Made by a program: the position numbers and the translations under genes
Notes under the pieces: model-generated
The model's database searches: none
The model's input: only the letters and a program-made list of their open reading frames with translations
Told to the model about the DNA's origin: nothing
Source: Myxococcales bacterium
Lineage (GTDB): Bacteria; Myxococcota; Myxococcia; Myxococcales; Myxococcaceae
Direction: 5' to 3'
Length of the DNA stretch: 6,469 nt
Assembly (NCBI GenBank): GCA_003153055.1
Contig: PMBV01000237.1
Location: 5,268 to 11,736 of the forward strand
Shown: in pieces, positions 1 to 5,691 of the stretch
Numbering within the stretch: position 1 is the stretch's first letter
How the letters are laid out: each line of letters opens with the position of its first letter

Positions 1-953
1 GTGACGATGGTGAAGAGGAACCCGGTCGCGATGTTCAGCCGACCGATGGTGAGCTCGGTGGTGCCGAAGGTCCACGCCACGCCGACGCCGATGGTGACGA
101 GCATGATCGCCAGGGTGCGCAGCCGCATGAAGTACAGCAGCACCACGGCGGCGACCATGGCCGCCCCGAGGAGCCCGACGTCGAGGAGGTTCTCATTGAC
201 GGCCTGGAACTCGGAGACAGCCGTGGCGAGGTCTCCCGCGTAGCCGGCGTGGATATTGGGGTCGAAGCGCTGGAGCCCGAAGCCATTGACGACCCCGCGG
301 ATCCGCTTGAGCGCTTCGATGCCCTTGTCGAACTCTCCGCCGTTCACCTTCGAGCGAAGCAGGACGATCAACGACTTGCCGTCGGGCGACTGGTAGTAGC
401 CATCGGGGTACCGGCTGGGGTCGACGCCCTCGATGGAGAGGTCCTTCCGAATGCTCGAGAAGTCGATCTGCGCGGGCTTCTCACCTTCGTCGTCCAGCTC
501 GACGAACAGGCCCGTGGCCTTGGCCACCGCCTTGGAATAGCGGCCTTCGATCTCCTCGTTCAGCTTCTCGAGCTTCTCTTTGGTCAGGTACAGACCCGAG
601 CGGGGGCCCAAGAAGCGCACCGCCTCGTGCACTCCGCTCTCGGCGCTGGCGACGTACGGCTCGCCGATCTTCTTCAGCTCGGGCACCAGCGCGTCGGCCG
701 CGGCCCGCAGGGCAGACACCGGCGTCGCGGGGCCCCCTTCCAGCACCACGTACACCGTCGACACGCCCGAGGTCAGCGCCGTCACCCGCTTGAGCTCCTT
801 CACGCTCTCGCGAGATTCGGGCAACAACGACTCGAAGCCGGTCGACACGTGCAACCGGGAGGCATAGCCAGCGGAGAAGATCGTGAGGACCAGCGCGATG
901 ACCAGCGGCACCCACGGTCTGTTGAGCTGAAGCGACAGCAGACGTTGAATCAC
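1..953 (-). CDS. RND/MMPL-family exporter, N-terminal part (cut by left window edge)
   Basis: Probable inner-membrane exporter of the RND superfamily, MMPL branch; such proteins move lipids or other hydrophobic compounds using the proton gradient. Only the first 317 codons are present; the gene runs off the left edge, where a full protein would usually be about 750-900 residues. Visible in order: a short basic cytoplasmic start, TM1 at about residues 14-31, a large periplasmic domain at about 33-250 beginning with the family-typical 'GFESLLPES', then TM2 (about 257-276), TM3 (about 281-297) and the start of TM4 with 'LTIGRLNIATGFLF' (301-314), a typical RND core stretch. The start is the GTG at 953, chosen because AGGAGG lies 5 nt upstream; the ATG at 969 is in another frame. 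It lies 57 nt after the ABC1 kinase gene on the same strand, so is probably co-transcribed. Family is confident; the substrate (hopanoid, other lipid, pigment) cannot be told. Confidence 0.85.
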   Translation of the reverse strand, partial: MIQRLLSLQLNRPWVPLVIALVLTIFSAGYASRLHVSTGFESLLPESRESVKELKRVTALTSGVSTVYVVLEGGPATPVSALRAAADALVPELKKIGEPYVASAESGVHEAVRFLGPRSGLYLTKEKLEKLNEEIEGRYSKAVAKATGLFVELDDEGEKPAQIDFSSIRKDLSIEGVDPSRYPDGYYQSPDGKSLIVLLRSKVNGGEFDKGIEALKRIRGVVNGFGLQRFDPNIHAGYAGDLATAVSEFQAVNENLLDVGLLGAAMVAAVVLLYFMRLRTLAIMLVTIGVGVAWTFGTTELTIGRLNIATGFLFTIV

Positions 954-958
954 GCCCC

Positions 959-964
959 CCTCCT
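959..964 (-). promoter_or_regulatory. Shine-Dalgarno site of the MMPL exporter gene
   Basis: A perfect AGGAGG on the minus strand, 5 nt before the GTG at 953. It decides the start: the only nearby ATG (969) lies upstream of this site and in a different frame. It also shows that the exporter has its own strong ribosome entry, unlike the ABC1 gene before it. Confidence 0.75.
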
Positions 965-985
965 ACCATCGGAGTGCGCCGGTGC

Positions 986-1003
986 CAGGGCGATCAACGC
1001 CTG
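986..1003 (-). other. Weak hairpin between the ABC1 and MMPL genes
   Basis: On the minus strand, CAGGCG and CGCCCTG flank a 5-nt TTGAT loop, giving a 6-bp stem with one bulged C shortly after the ABC1 stop. There is no following T-run, so it does not look like an intrinsic terminator. It could pause polymerase or protect an mRNA end, or be chance in GC-rich DNA. Confidence 0.25.
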
Positions 1004-1010
1004 AGGAGCT

Positions 1011-2354
1011 TCACAGCTCCCCGGTGCCCCCCTGGCGCTCCCGAACCTCCGCTGCCCAGCCTCGTTCGAGTTCACCCCAGTCAACTCGGGCCCCCAGCCT
1101 GGCCAGCACGGCGTACACGCCGAACCGAATGCGCGCGAGAAACAGGAGCTTTCCCGGCATGCCCAGGCGGGCCAGGGCGAGCTTGTCCTGGCTCAGCTGC
1201 TTGGCATCGAACCCGCCGTCAGGGGGCACGACCGTGGGCCCATTGGCGAGCACCGGCCCGAAAAAACTCCGCGCAAAACGGCGGAAGACGGCGAAGTCTG
1301 CCCCCGAGAGCGACGAGCGAAACCCGAGCTGATGGCCGGCCTCCTGGAGCCGAGCGGCGTCGTCGGCCCTCAGCGCGTCGACCAGCCGGGCCAACCCCAG
1401 CACGGTCGCGGCCGGGAAGCTGCGCACGCACCCGAAGTCGTACACGACCAACCGCCCATCGTCGGCCACCGCGTAGTTCCCCGGGTGCGGGTCACCGTGG
1501 AACTGCCCGGCGCGGTACAGGGCTCCGATGTAGAAGCGGAACAGCGCCGCCCCGATGGCGTCACGCTCGTGCTGCGATGGCCCCGCCGAGACAAAGCTTT
1601 CGAACAACGTCCCCGGGCGCCACCCGGTGGTCAGCACGGCCCGGGTCGTGAGCGCCTCCAGCACCGGAGGAATGACGATGAGCGGGTCAGTGGCAAACAG
1701 CTCGCCGAAGGCCTGCTGCCGACGACCTTCGAGGGCGAAGTCGCACTCCTCGAGCACTGCCGTCTGGACCTCGTCGATGGCCGCTGCTCCGCTCTGGGCC
1801 ATGAGCGGCATCAGCACCTTGACGAACCCAACGCCGGCTTGCGCGGTGGCGAAGTCACCCAGGAGCGCCTGCTCGATGCCCACGTGGCGCACCTTGACGG
1901 CCACCAGAGTTCCGTCGGCCAGGCGACCACGGTGCACCTGCCCGATGCTGGCCACCGCCACCGGCACCCGCTCGAGGCCGTCGAGCAATGACGACGCGGC
2001 CCCGCCCAACTCGGCCCGAATGGTGGCCTCCACCTGCTCGAAGGGGCTGGCCGGCGCCTTGGTCTGGAGCAGGGCCAGCATCGCCCGGGTCTCCGGTGGC
2101 ATCGAGGCATCGATGAAGCTCAGGACCTGCCCGGCCTTCATCGCCAGACCCTTGAGCTCGCCCAGCCGCTCGGTGAGCCGGAGCAGCGACCTCAGGTCGG
2201 CGTCGGTCGGCTCCTCACGCCTCGACAGCAGCGAGCGAGCCAACCCCGCGGCGCTGCGCCCGGTGGACCAGAGGCGCCTGAGCCGCGAGGTCTCGACCAG
2301 ACCAGAGGCCTCGAGAAAGGCCCGCCCGGCGGCGTCAGGGTCAGGTCGCGCCAT
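1011..2354 (-). CDS. ABC1/UbiB/AarF-family atypical protein kinase
   Basis: Member of the ABC1 (UbiB/ADCK/AarF) protein-kinase-like family, whose studied members are ATPases or atypical kinases supporting isoprenoid-quinone and other lipid metabolism at membranes. 447 residues. The diagnostic motifs are all visible: KxGQ at 73-76 ('AMKAGQVLSFID'), the Ala/Ser-rich loop replacing the kinase P-loop ('VASIGQVHRG', 134-143), the ATP-anchoring Lys in 'VAVKV' (K154), the ExD motif E203-x-D205, the catalytic-loop 'FHGDPHPGN' (285-293; D288, N293) and 'DFG' (306-308). All catalytic positions are kept, so it should be active. It ends about 140 residues after DFG without an obvious hydrophobic tail, so it lacks the C-terminal membrane helices of E. 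coli UbiB. The ATG at 2354 is 10 nt after the SPFH gene's stop with no clear ribosome site, suggesting translational coupling. With no ubiquinone or menaquinone genes next to it, the symbol ubiB is not justified. Confidence 0.93.
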   Translation of the reverse strand: MARPDPDAAGRAFLEASGLVETSRLRRLWSTGRSAAGLARSLLSRREEPTDADLRSLLRLTERLGELKGLAMKAGQVLSFIDASMPPETRAMLALLQTKAPASPFEQVEATIRAELGGAASSLLDGLERVPVAVASIGQVHRGRLADGTLVAVKVRHVGIEQALLGDFATAQAGVGFVKVLMPLMAQSGAAAIDEVQTAVLEECDFALEGRRQQAFGELFATDPLIVIPPVLEALTTRAVLTTGWRPGTLFESFVSAGPSQHERDAIGAALFRFYIGALYRAGQFHGDPHPGNYAVADDGRLVVYDFGCVRSFPAATVLGLARLVDALRADDAARLQEAGHQLGFRSSLSGADFAVFRRFARSFFGPVLANGPTVVPPDGGFDAKQLSQDKLALARLGMPGKLLFLARIRFGVYAVLARLGARVDWGELERGWAAEVRERQGGTGEL

Positions 2355-2364
2355 CGAAGGCCCG

Positions 2365-3408
2365 CTACAGCTCCTTCATCAGCTCGCCCTTCTTCGAGTT
2401 GAACTCATCTTCGGAGATGAGCCCGGCGCCCTTGAGCTCGGCGAGCTCCTTGAGGCGATCCATCACGGTGCGTGAGGGCGCGCCGGCAGGGGTCGCGGCG
2501 GGAGCGGTGGGGCGCCCCTGCTGGCCCGGCTGGTTCATGAACATCTGAGCCATACCCAACCCCATGCCCATGCCCATGCCGCCCATGGCGGTGCCCGAGC
2601 CTTCGCCTCCACCCTTGGCCATGCCCTCGGCAGCGCCCAGCATGGCTTGCCCCTGGGCGTACTGCTGGAAGCCACCGGCCAGCCGGGAATAGGCCACGTC
2701 CTTGCCCAGCTTCTTCAGCGTCGCTTCGTCTTCCGGTTTGATCGACACGGTGAAGTTGCCGAACCGAACCACGGTGACGCCGTAGGACGCCGTGTGGGGC
2801 ACCAGCCCGGCGATGAGGTCCTGCTCGATCTCCTCGGTGAACGCCCCCGAGGTGACGTCGAGCAGCGGCCATTTCTTCTTCACGCACAGCTCGGCGACGC
2901 GGTCGCGCGTCACCTTCAACACCAGGCTCTTGAACCAGCCCACGAAGTCTTCGTTGGCGGCGCGGCGGAGGCCCACCAGCCCGAGCAAGAGCTTCTCGGG
3001 GTCGACCACCTGGAGCGAGAAGTCGCCGTACACCATGGTGCCGATGCCCAGCCCGGTCTCGGGGTCGCGCAGGTCGCCGATGGGCCCGCCGAACTTCAGC
3101 TGCGGGAACTCGCGGATGGAGACGAAGTACACCTCGGCCACGAAGAGGTTGCCGCCGGTGACCTTTTCGAGGAGCCGGGAGATGAACGGCACGTTGTTGG
3201 TGTCGAGGTTGTGCCGGCCAGGGCCGAGCTTGCCCATCACCACGCCGTCCTTGAGGAACAGCGCCACCTCGTCGGCTTGCACCGTCAACTGGGTCATCAC
3301 CCGAATGTTCCGCTCGGGGTACTTGTAGACGATGTCGTCCTTGGCGTCGTCCGCCCGCGCGATGAAGTTGCGCTGCGCTTCGGACTTCAGCGAGTCGAAG
3401 ATTCCCAT
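2365..3408 (-). CDS. SPFH/YdjI-like (virion-core-protein-like) protein with C-terminal SHOCT domain
   Basis: Cytoplasmic SPFH-superfamily protein of the YdjI/'virion core protein' type, 347 residues. Family members assemble at membranes as scaffolds; Bacillus YdjI works with membrane partners in a PspA-related envelope-stress system. Domains in order: a family-typical N-terminus ('DDIVYKYPERNI', 24-35), an SPFH-like core at about 36-225 with 'LGPGRHNLDTNNVPF' (61-75) and 'AEVYFVS' (91-97), a helical stretch to about 262, a Gly/Met-rich linker (about 263-292), a Gln/Pro/Ala-rich segment, and a SHOCT domain at 315-347 ('LKGAGLISEDEF'), a short module often ending oligomeric proteins. There is no signal peptide or membrane helix, so contact with membrane must come through partners or an amphipathic surface. 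The ATG at 3408 follows GGAGGA by 7 nt. It leads a tight group with the ABC1 kinase (10 nt downstream) and MMPL exporter, suggesting a membrane-organisation role. Family firm, function inferred. Confidence 0.9.
   Translation of the reverse strand: MGIFDSLKSEAQRNFIARADDAKDDIVYKYPERNIRVMTQLTVQADEVALFLKDGVVMGKLGPGRHNLDTNNVPFISRLLEKVTGGNLFVAEVYFVSIREFPQLKFGGPIGDLRDPETGLGIGTMVYGDFSLQVVDPEKLLLGLVGLRRAANEDFVGWFKSLVLKVTRDRVAELCVKKKWPLLDVTSGAFTEEIEQDLIAGLVPHTASYGVTVVRFGNFTVSIKPEDEATLKKLGKDVAYSRLAGGFQQYAQGQAMLGAAEGMAKGGGEGSGTAMGGMGMGMGLGMAQMFMNQPGQQGRPTAPAATPAGAPSRTVMDRLKELAELKGAGLISEDEFNSKKGELMKEL
2561..2586. repeat. CCCATG hexamer repeat coding the Met-Gly linker
   Basis: Three perfect tandem CCCATG units (2561-2578), then a fourth after a CCG interruption (ending about 2586). 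On the coding (minus) strand they read as alternating Gly-Met in the SPFH protein's linker. A slippage-prone hexamer would change linker length by two residues per unit without breaking the frame. Confidence 0.7.
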
Positions 3409-3502
3409 CTCATCTTCCTCCGCATCACGTTGGCTTCACTGCTGCAGGACTGCCTACGAGCGACCGGGGGCACGATTGCACGGTCACCCGCCCGGTACCA
3501 TC
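3409..3502 (-). other. Intergenic gap between lipoprotein and SPFH genes
   Basis: This 94-nt gap separates the lipoprotein stop from the SPFH start. Apart from the SPFH ribosome site I see only 5-bp complementary patches (for example GACCG/CGGTC around a 14-nt loop), no T-run terminator and no convincing -35/-10 pair. Whether the SPFH-ABC1-MMPL group has its own promoter here or is read through from the lipoprotein gene is undecided. The gap is long enough for a promoter. Confidence 0.4.
3416..3421 (-). promoter_or_regulatory. Shine-Dalgarno site of the SPFH gene
   Basis: GGAGGA on the minus strand, 7 nt before the ATG at 3408; good match and spacing. It fixes this ATG over the out-of-frame ATGs just upstream (at 3413 and near 3426). 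Confidence 0.75.
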
Positions 3503-5164
3503 TCATCGACCCGCGTCCCCAGTGTCGGGGGCCCCTCCGTCGATTCCACCGGCCGGCTCGACGCTCCCCGCATCGACCACCGACGTCGGGCCGACCGCGC
3601 GCGAAGGAGCGCTGACCCCGAGGAGCCGAACCAGCGCGTCGGACGAGGAGACGACGAGCTCGGTGGAGGTCCCCGCGGCCCACCGGGCCAACAACGCCTG
3701 ACCGGCATCGGGAGAGGCCCAGAAGCGATCGCCCAACTGCTCGCGTACCTCGGCCGCGGCGAGCGCCGCCTTGAGGGTGGTGCCGGAGCGGAGCCCGTCA
3801 TCGAGCTCGAGCCTGAGGGAGGCGCCCTCCCCCAGCGGCACCTTGACGCCCAGAGCGCGAGCCTCGAGGGCCACCGCGGCGGCCTTGGCCTCGGGGTCAC
3901 CCAGGCCCACGGTCTCGGCGTGCAGCAGCACCCCCAGCGCAGCGCGGCGAACGGAGTACAGCATCAGCGCCCGAGCCGAGCGGATCACCGCCGGTTGCTG
4001 GGCCTCGGTGACGCCCCTCGCCGAGAGCCAGGCTGGGTCCATCACCAGCCAGCTCAACAGGGCGCCCAGAGCGCTCCCCCGGGCCGGGTCGCCCAGGCGA
4101 TCCGTCGAGGGGTGACCCGTCGAGGCCGCCGAGAGCGCCAGGGCCACGCCGAGCTCTGACAACAGGAGCGTCTGATCGCGAAGCCCGCCGAGCGGCTTGT
4201 ACGAGACCCGCACGTCCTTCGGCGAGGGCGCCACGGTGAGCGGGAGCGGCCGCTTGTTGGCCCCGTCGGACAGCTCGAGGGACAGCCCCGGCCGGCCGTA
4301 GAGGCCCAACCCCGCCAGGGTGTCGATGGCCCGGGTGGCCACCGACGTGCGAGGAAACGCCACGTCCACCGACGCGGGTACCTTGAGGAGCCGAGGGAGG
4401 TCAGCCTTGGTCAACGTCTCGAGGGGGAGCTTGAGCTCGAGCGCCGAGAGACTCTGGAGCGTGCTCTTCCAGGTGCCGTCGGTGGCCGAGAGGACCTCGC
4501 GGGCCGTCGCCGCCATCGCGTCGAGGTCGAATTCCCGGGTGGCCGTGGCGAGCTGAGAGGGCGAGCCTGCCGAGAGCCCGGCGAGCAGCTCCGCCGTCTT
4601 GTCTTCTCGGTGGGCCAGCAAGCCGTCGAGGCGCTCGGCGACCGACACGGCCCCGGCCGCCAGGGCCCTCCGCTTCACCGCGCTCTTCTCGTTGATGAGG
4701 AGCCGAGAGAGGTCCCTCCATGGAATCTCCTTCTCGCCGAGGGTGAACGTCGCCCCGGCCTCGAGGCTCGCCACCGCCTCGGTGTCCGACTCCAGCGCCC
4801 GGCTCAGCGCCTGCGCCAGAATCCACCGCTCGAGGTGGGCAGCTCGCCTCGACTCGACCCCCAGGCCCTGGGCCCGCCGCAGCACCTCGAGCGTGGGGAG
4901 CCCGAAGAGCGCCTCGTGACCCTGAGTGGCCTTGGCGAGCTCGAGGTTCTGCCCCTTCGTCCAGTGCCGCCACAGCGCATCGTCGAGGGCCGCCAACACC
5001 ACCCCGGCCTCGGCGTCGATGGCGTCGACCCGCGCGACGAGGCGCTCGACTTCGGGGTTGCCGCCGTCGGAAAGCGGACCCTCGCCCCTCCCATCGGGAA
5101 TGGCCTTGGGGCAACCGAGGAGCAAAACGGAGAAAATGGCAAGCCGACGCCGCATCGCGCGCAC
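3503..5164 (-). CDS. Lipoprotein resembling a degenerate M3/M2-like zinc metallopeptidase
   Basis: Exported lipoprotein of 553 residues. The signal peptide (basic MRAMRRR, hydrophobic 8-17) ends in a lipobox-like LLGC with Cys18, so it should be lipidated and anchored on the periplasmic or outer-membrane side. The mature part is mostly helical and reads like the M3/M2-type peptidase fold: 'PWRDLSRLLINEKSAVKRRAL' region (148-168), 'DVRVSYKPLGGLRDQTLLL' (317-335), 'LVMDPAWL' (373-380) and 'FWASPDAGQALLARWAAG' (481-498). Where active relatives carry HExGH this protein has SELGV (336-340): Glu337 remains but both His ligands are replaced, and no clear third-ligand Glu precedes 'LVMDPAWL'. I infer a catalytically dead scaffold or binding protein. 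The C-terminus (about 521-553) is a D/G/P-rich disordered tail. The GTG at 5164 is preferred for its GAGGGGG site; the ATG at 5155 would give a 550-residue form. Lipoprotein nature is fairly sure; the fold assignment is from motif memory. Confidence 0.8.
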   Translation of the reverse strand: MRAMRRRLAIFSVLLLGCPKAIPDGRGEGPLSDGGNPEVERLVARVDAIDAEAGVVLAALDDALWRHWTKGQNLELAKATQGHEALFGLPTLEVLRRAQGLGVESRRAAHLERWILAQALSRALESDTEAVASLEAGATFTLGEKEIPWRDLSRLLINEKSAVKRRALAAGAVSVAERLDGLLAHREDKTAELLAGLSAGSPSQLATATREFDLDAMAATAREVLSATDGTWKSTLQSLSALELKLPLETLTKADLPRLLKVPASVDVAFPRTSVATRAIDTLAGLGLYGRPGLSLELSDGANKRPLPLTVAPSPKDVRVSYKPLGGLRDQTLLLSELGVALALSAASTGHPSTDRLGDPARGSALGALLSWLVMDPAWLSARGVTEAQQPAVIRSARALMLYSVRRAALGVLLHAETVGLGDPEAKAAAVALEARALGVKVPLGEGASLRLELDDGLRSGTTLKAALAAAEVREQLGDRFWASPDAGQALLARWAAGTSTELVVSSSDALVRLLGVSAPSRAVGPTSVVDAGSVEPAGGIDGGAPDTGDAGR

Positions 5165-5168
5165 GCTA

Positions 5169-5175
5169 CCCCCTC
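5169..5175 (-). promoter_or_regulatory. Probable ribosome binding site of the lipoprotein gene
   Basis: GAGGGGG on the minus strand. The GAGG core is 7 nt from the GTG at 5164 but 16 nt from the ATG at 5155. Spacing therefore favours GTG as the start, although both choices give a signal peptide with the same lipobox. Confidence 0.5.
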
Positions 5176-5184
5176 GGTCGGCCC

Positions 5185-5203
5185 CTGTCCTGGAAAGGGA
5201 CAG
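5185..5203. repeat. 6-bp inverted repeat, candidate operator
   Basis: CTGTCC and GGACAG are perfect inverted 6-mers separated by the 7-nt TGGAAAG. The centre is about 30 nt upstream of the lipoprotein start and 47 nt upstream of the MaoC start, a fitting place for a regulator of both. It is short, and GC-rich DNA yields such pairs by chance. Confidence 0.35.
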
Positions 5204-5240
5204 CAGGCCAGCGCGTCACCACGGTGCTACACAGCGCCCC

Positions 5241-5690
5241 ATGCCCCGTTGGTATTTTGAAGATTTCACCGTGGGTTTCACTCGTGCGGCGCGGGGGCCG
5301 ACCGTCACCGCGGAAGCCATCAAAGCCTTCGCCGCCGAGTACGACCCACAGCCGTTCCACCTCGATGAGGAGGCCGCCAAGACGAGCCTCTTCGGAGCCC
5401 TCTGCGCCAGTGGCTGGCACACCGCCGCGCTGTGCATGCGGATGCTCTGCGACGCGTACCTCATCGACTCCGCCAGTCTGGGTTCGCCCGGCATCGACGA
5501 GCTGAGGTGGGTGAAGCCCGTCTTCGCTGGCGACTCGCTGTCGGTGAAGATGACGGTGCTCGACTCGCGCCCTTCCAAGAGCCGGCCGAACATGGGCTCG
5601 GTGCGCTCACGGTGGGAGGTCTACAACCAGAAGAACGAGCTGGTCATGCACATGACTGGGTGGGGCCTGTTCGCCCGCCGGGGCACCTGA
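5241..5690 (+). CDS. MaoC-like (R)-specific enoyl hydratase, hot-dog fold
   Basis: MaoC/R-hydratase-like protein of 149 residues, the normal size for a single hot-dog domain that works as a dimer. Such enzymes hydrate trans-2-enoyl-CoA (or -ACP) to the (R)-3-hydroxy product; some act on branched or dicarboxylic acyl-CoAs. The active-site signature is intact: 'EYDPQPFHLDEEAA' (33-46), with the Asp-x4-His dyad at D35 and H40, followed by 'FGALCASGWHTAAL' (51-64), the glycine-containing stretch of the central helix. The C-terminal half holds the beta strands ('VKPVFAGDSLSVKMTVLDSR', 91-110). The ATG at 5241 is the only sensible start, as the family-typical 'YFEDFTVG' begins at residue 5; there is no visible Shine-Dalgarno, so it may be translated from a leaderless or weak site. 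It is separated by 1 nt from the downstream EpmA-like gene. Substrate unknown; hydratase is the best family guess. Confidence 0.9.
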   Translation: MPRWYFEDFTVGFTRAARGPTVTAEAIKAFAAEYDPQPFHLDEEAAKTSLFGALCASGWHTAALCMRMLCDAYLIDSASLGSPGIDELRWVKPVFAGDSLSVKMTVLDSRPSKSRPNMGSVRSRWEVYNQKNELVMHMTGWGLFARRGT

Positions 5691-5691
5691 C

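Larger units (their letters stand above)
5165..5240. promoter_or_regulatory. Divergent intergenic region (lipoprotein gene / MaoC gene)
   Basis: A 76-nt region between two divergently transcribed starts, so promoters for both directions should lie here or overlap the gene beginnings. I find no convincing sigma-70 -35/-10 pair on either strand and no ribosome site ahead of the MaoC ATG at 5241. The main visible element is the inverted repeat at 5185-5203. Promoter content is inferred from gene orientation. Confidence 0.45.

Noticed and set aside
481..969. Minus-strand frame starting at the ATG at 969
   Set aside because: Out of frame with the MMPL protein. The AGGAGG lies downstream of this ATG, and the product is Arg/Gly-rich without domains.
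986..1003. Hairpin after the ABC1 gene as an intrinsic terminator
   Set aside because: Stem has a bulge and no T-run follows. Kept only as a weak hairpin feature.
249..1004. 251-codon plus-strand open frame opposite the MMPL gene
   Set aside because: Antisense shadow. The minus strand codes transmembrane and RND motifs and has a perfect ribosome site.
1332..2475. Several plus-strand open frames opposite the ABC1 kinase gene
   Set aside because: Compositionally biased shadows. The minus strand carries every ABC1 catalytic motif in one uninterrupted frame.
3430..3447. Sigma-54-like GG-N10-GC pattern (TGGC...TGCA) on the plus strand
   Set aside because: It points into the 3' end of the oppositely oriented lipoprotein gene with no plus-strand gene to drive, and only the core dinucleotides and a few bases match.
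3456..3495. Complementary GC patches after the lipoprotein gene as a terminator
   Set aside because: Stems are only 5 bp with long loops and no T-run, which is expected by chance at this GC content.
2647..3615. 322-codon open frame on the plus strand opposite the SPFH gene
   Set aside because: It mirrors the SPFH gene in a GC-rich genome where antisense frames stay open. Its protein is His/Val/Leu/Gly-rich with no recognisable domain, while the minus strand has a clear SPFH-SHOCT protein.
4926..5240. Upstream extension of the MaoC reading frame
   Set aside because: The frame is open but overlaps the lipoprotein gene antisense, and the MaoC domain begins right after the ATG at 5241. No in-frame start codon lies close upstream.
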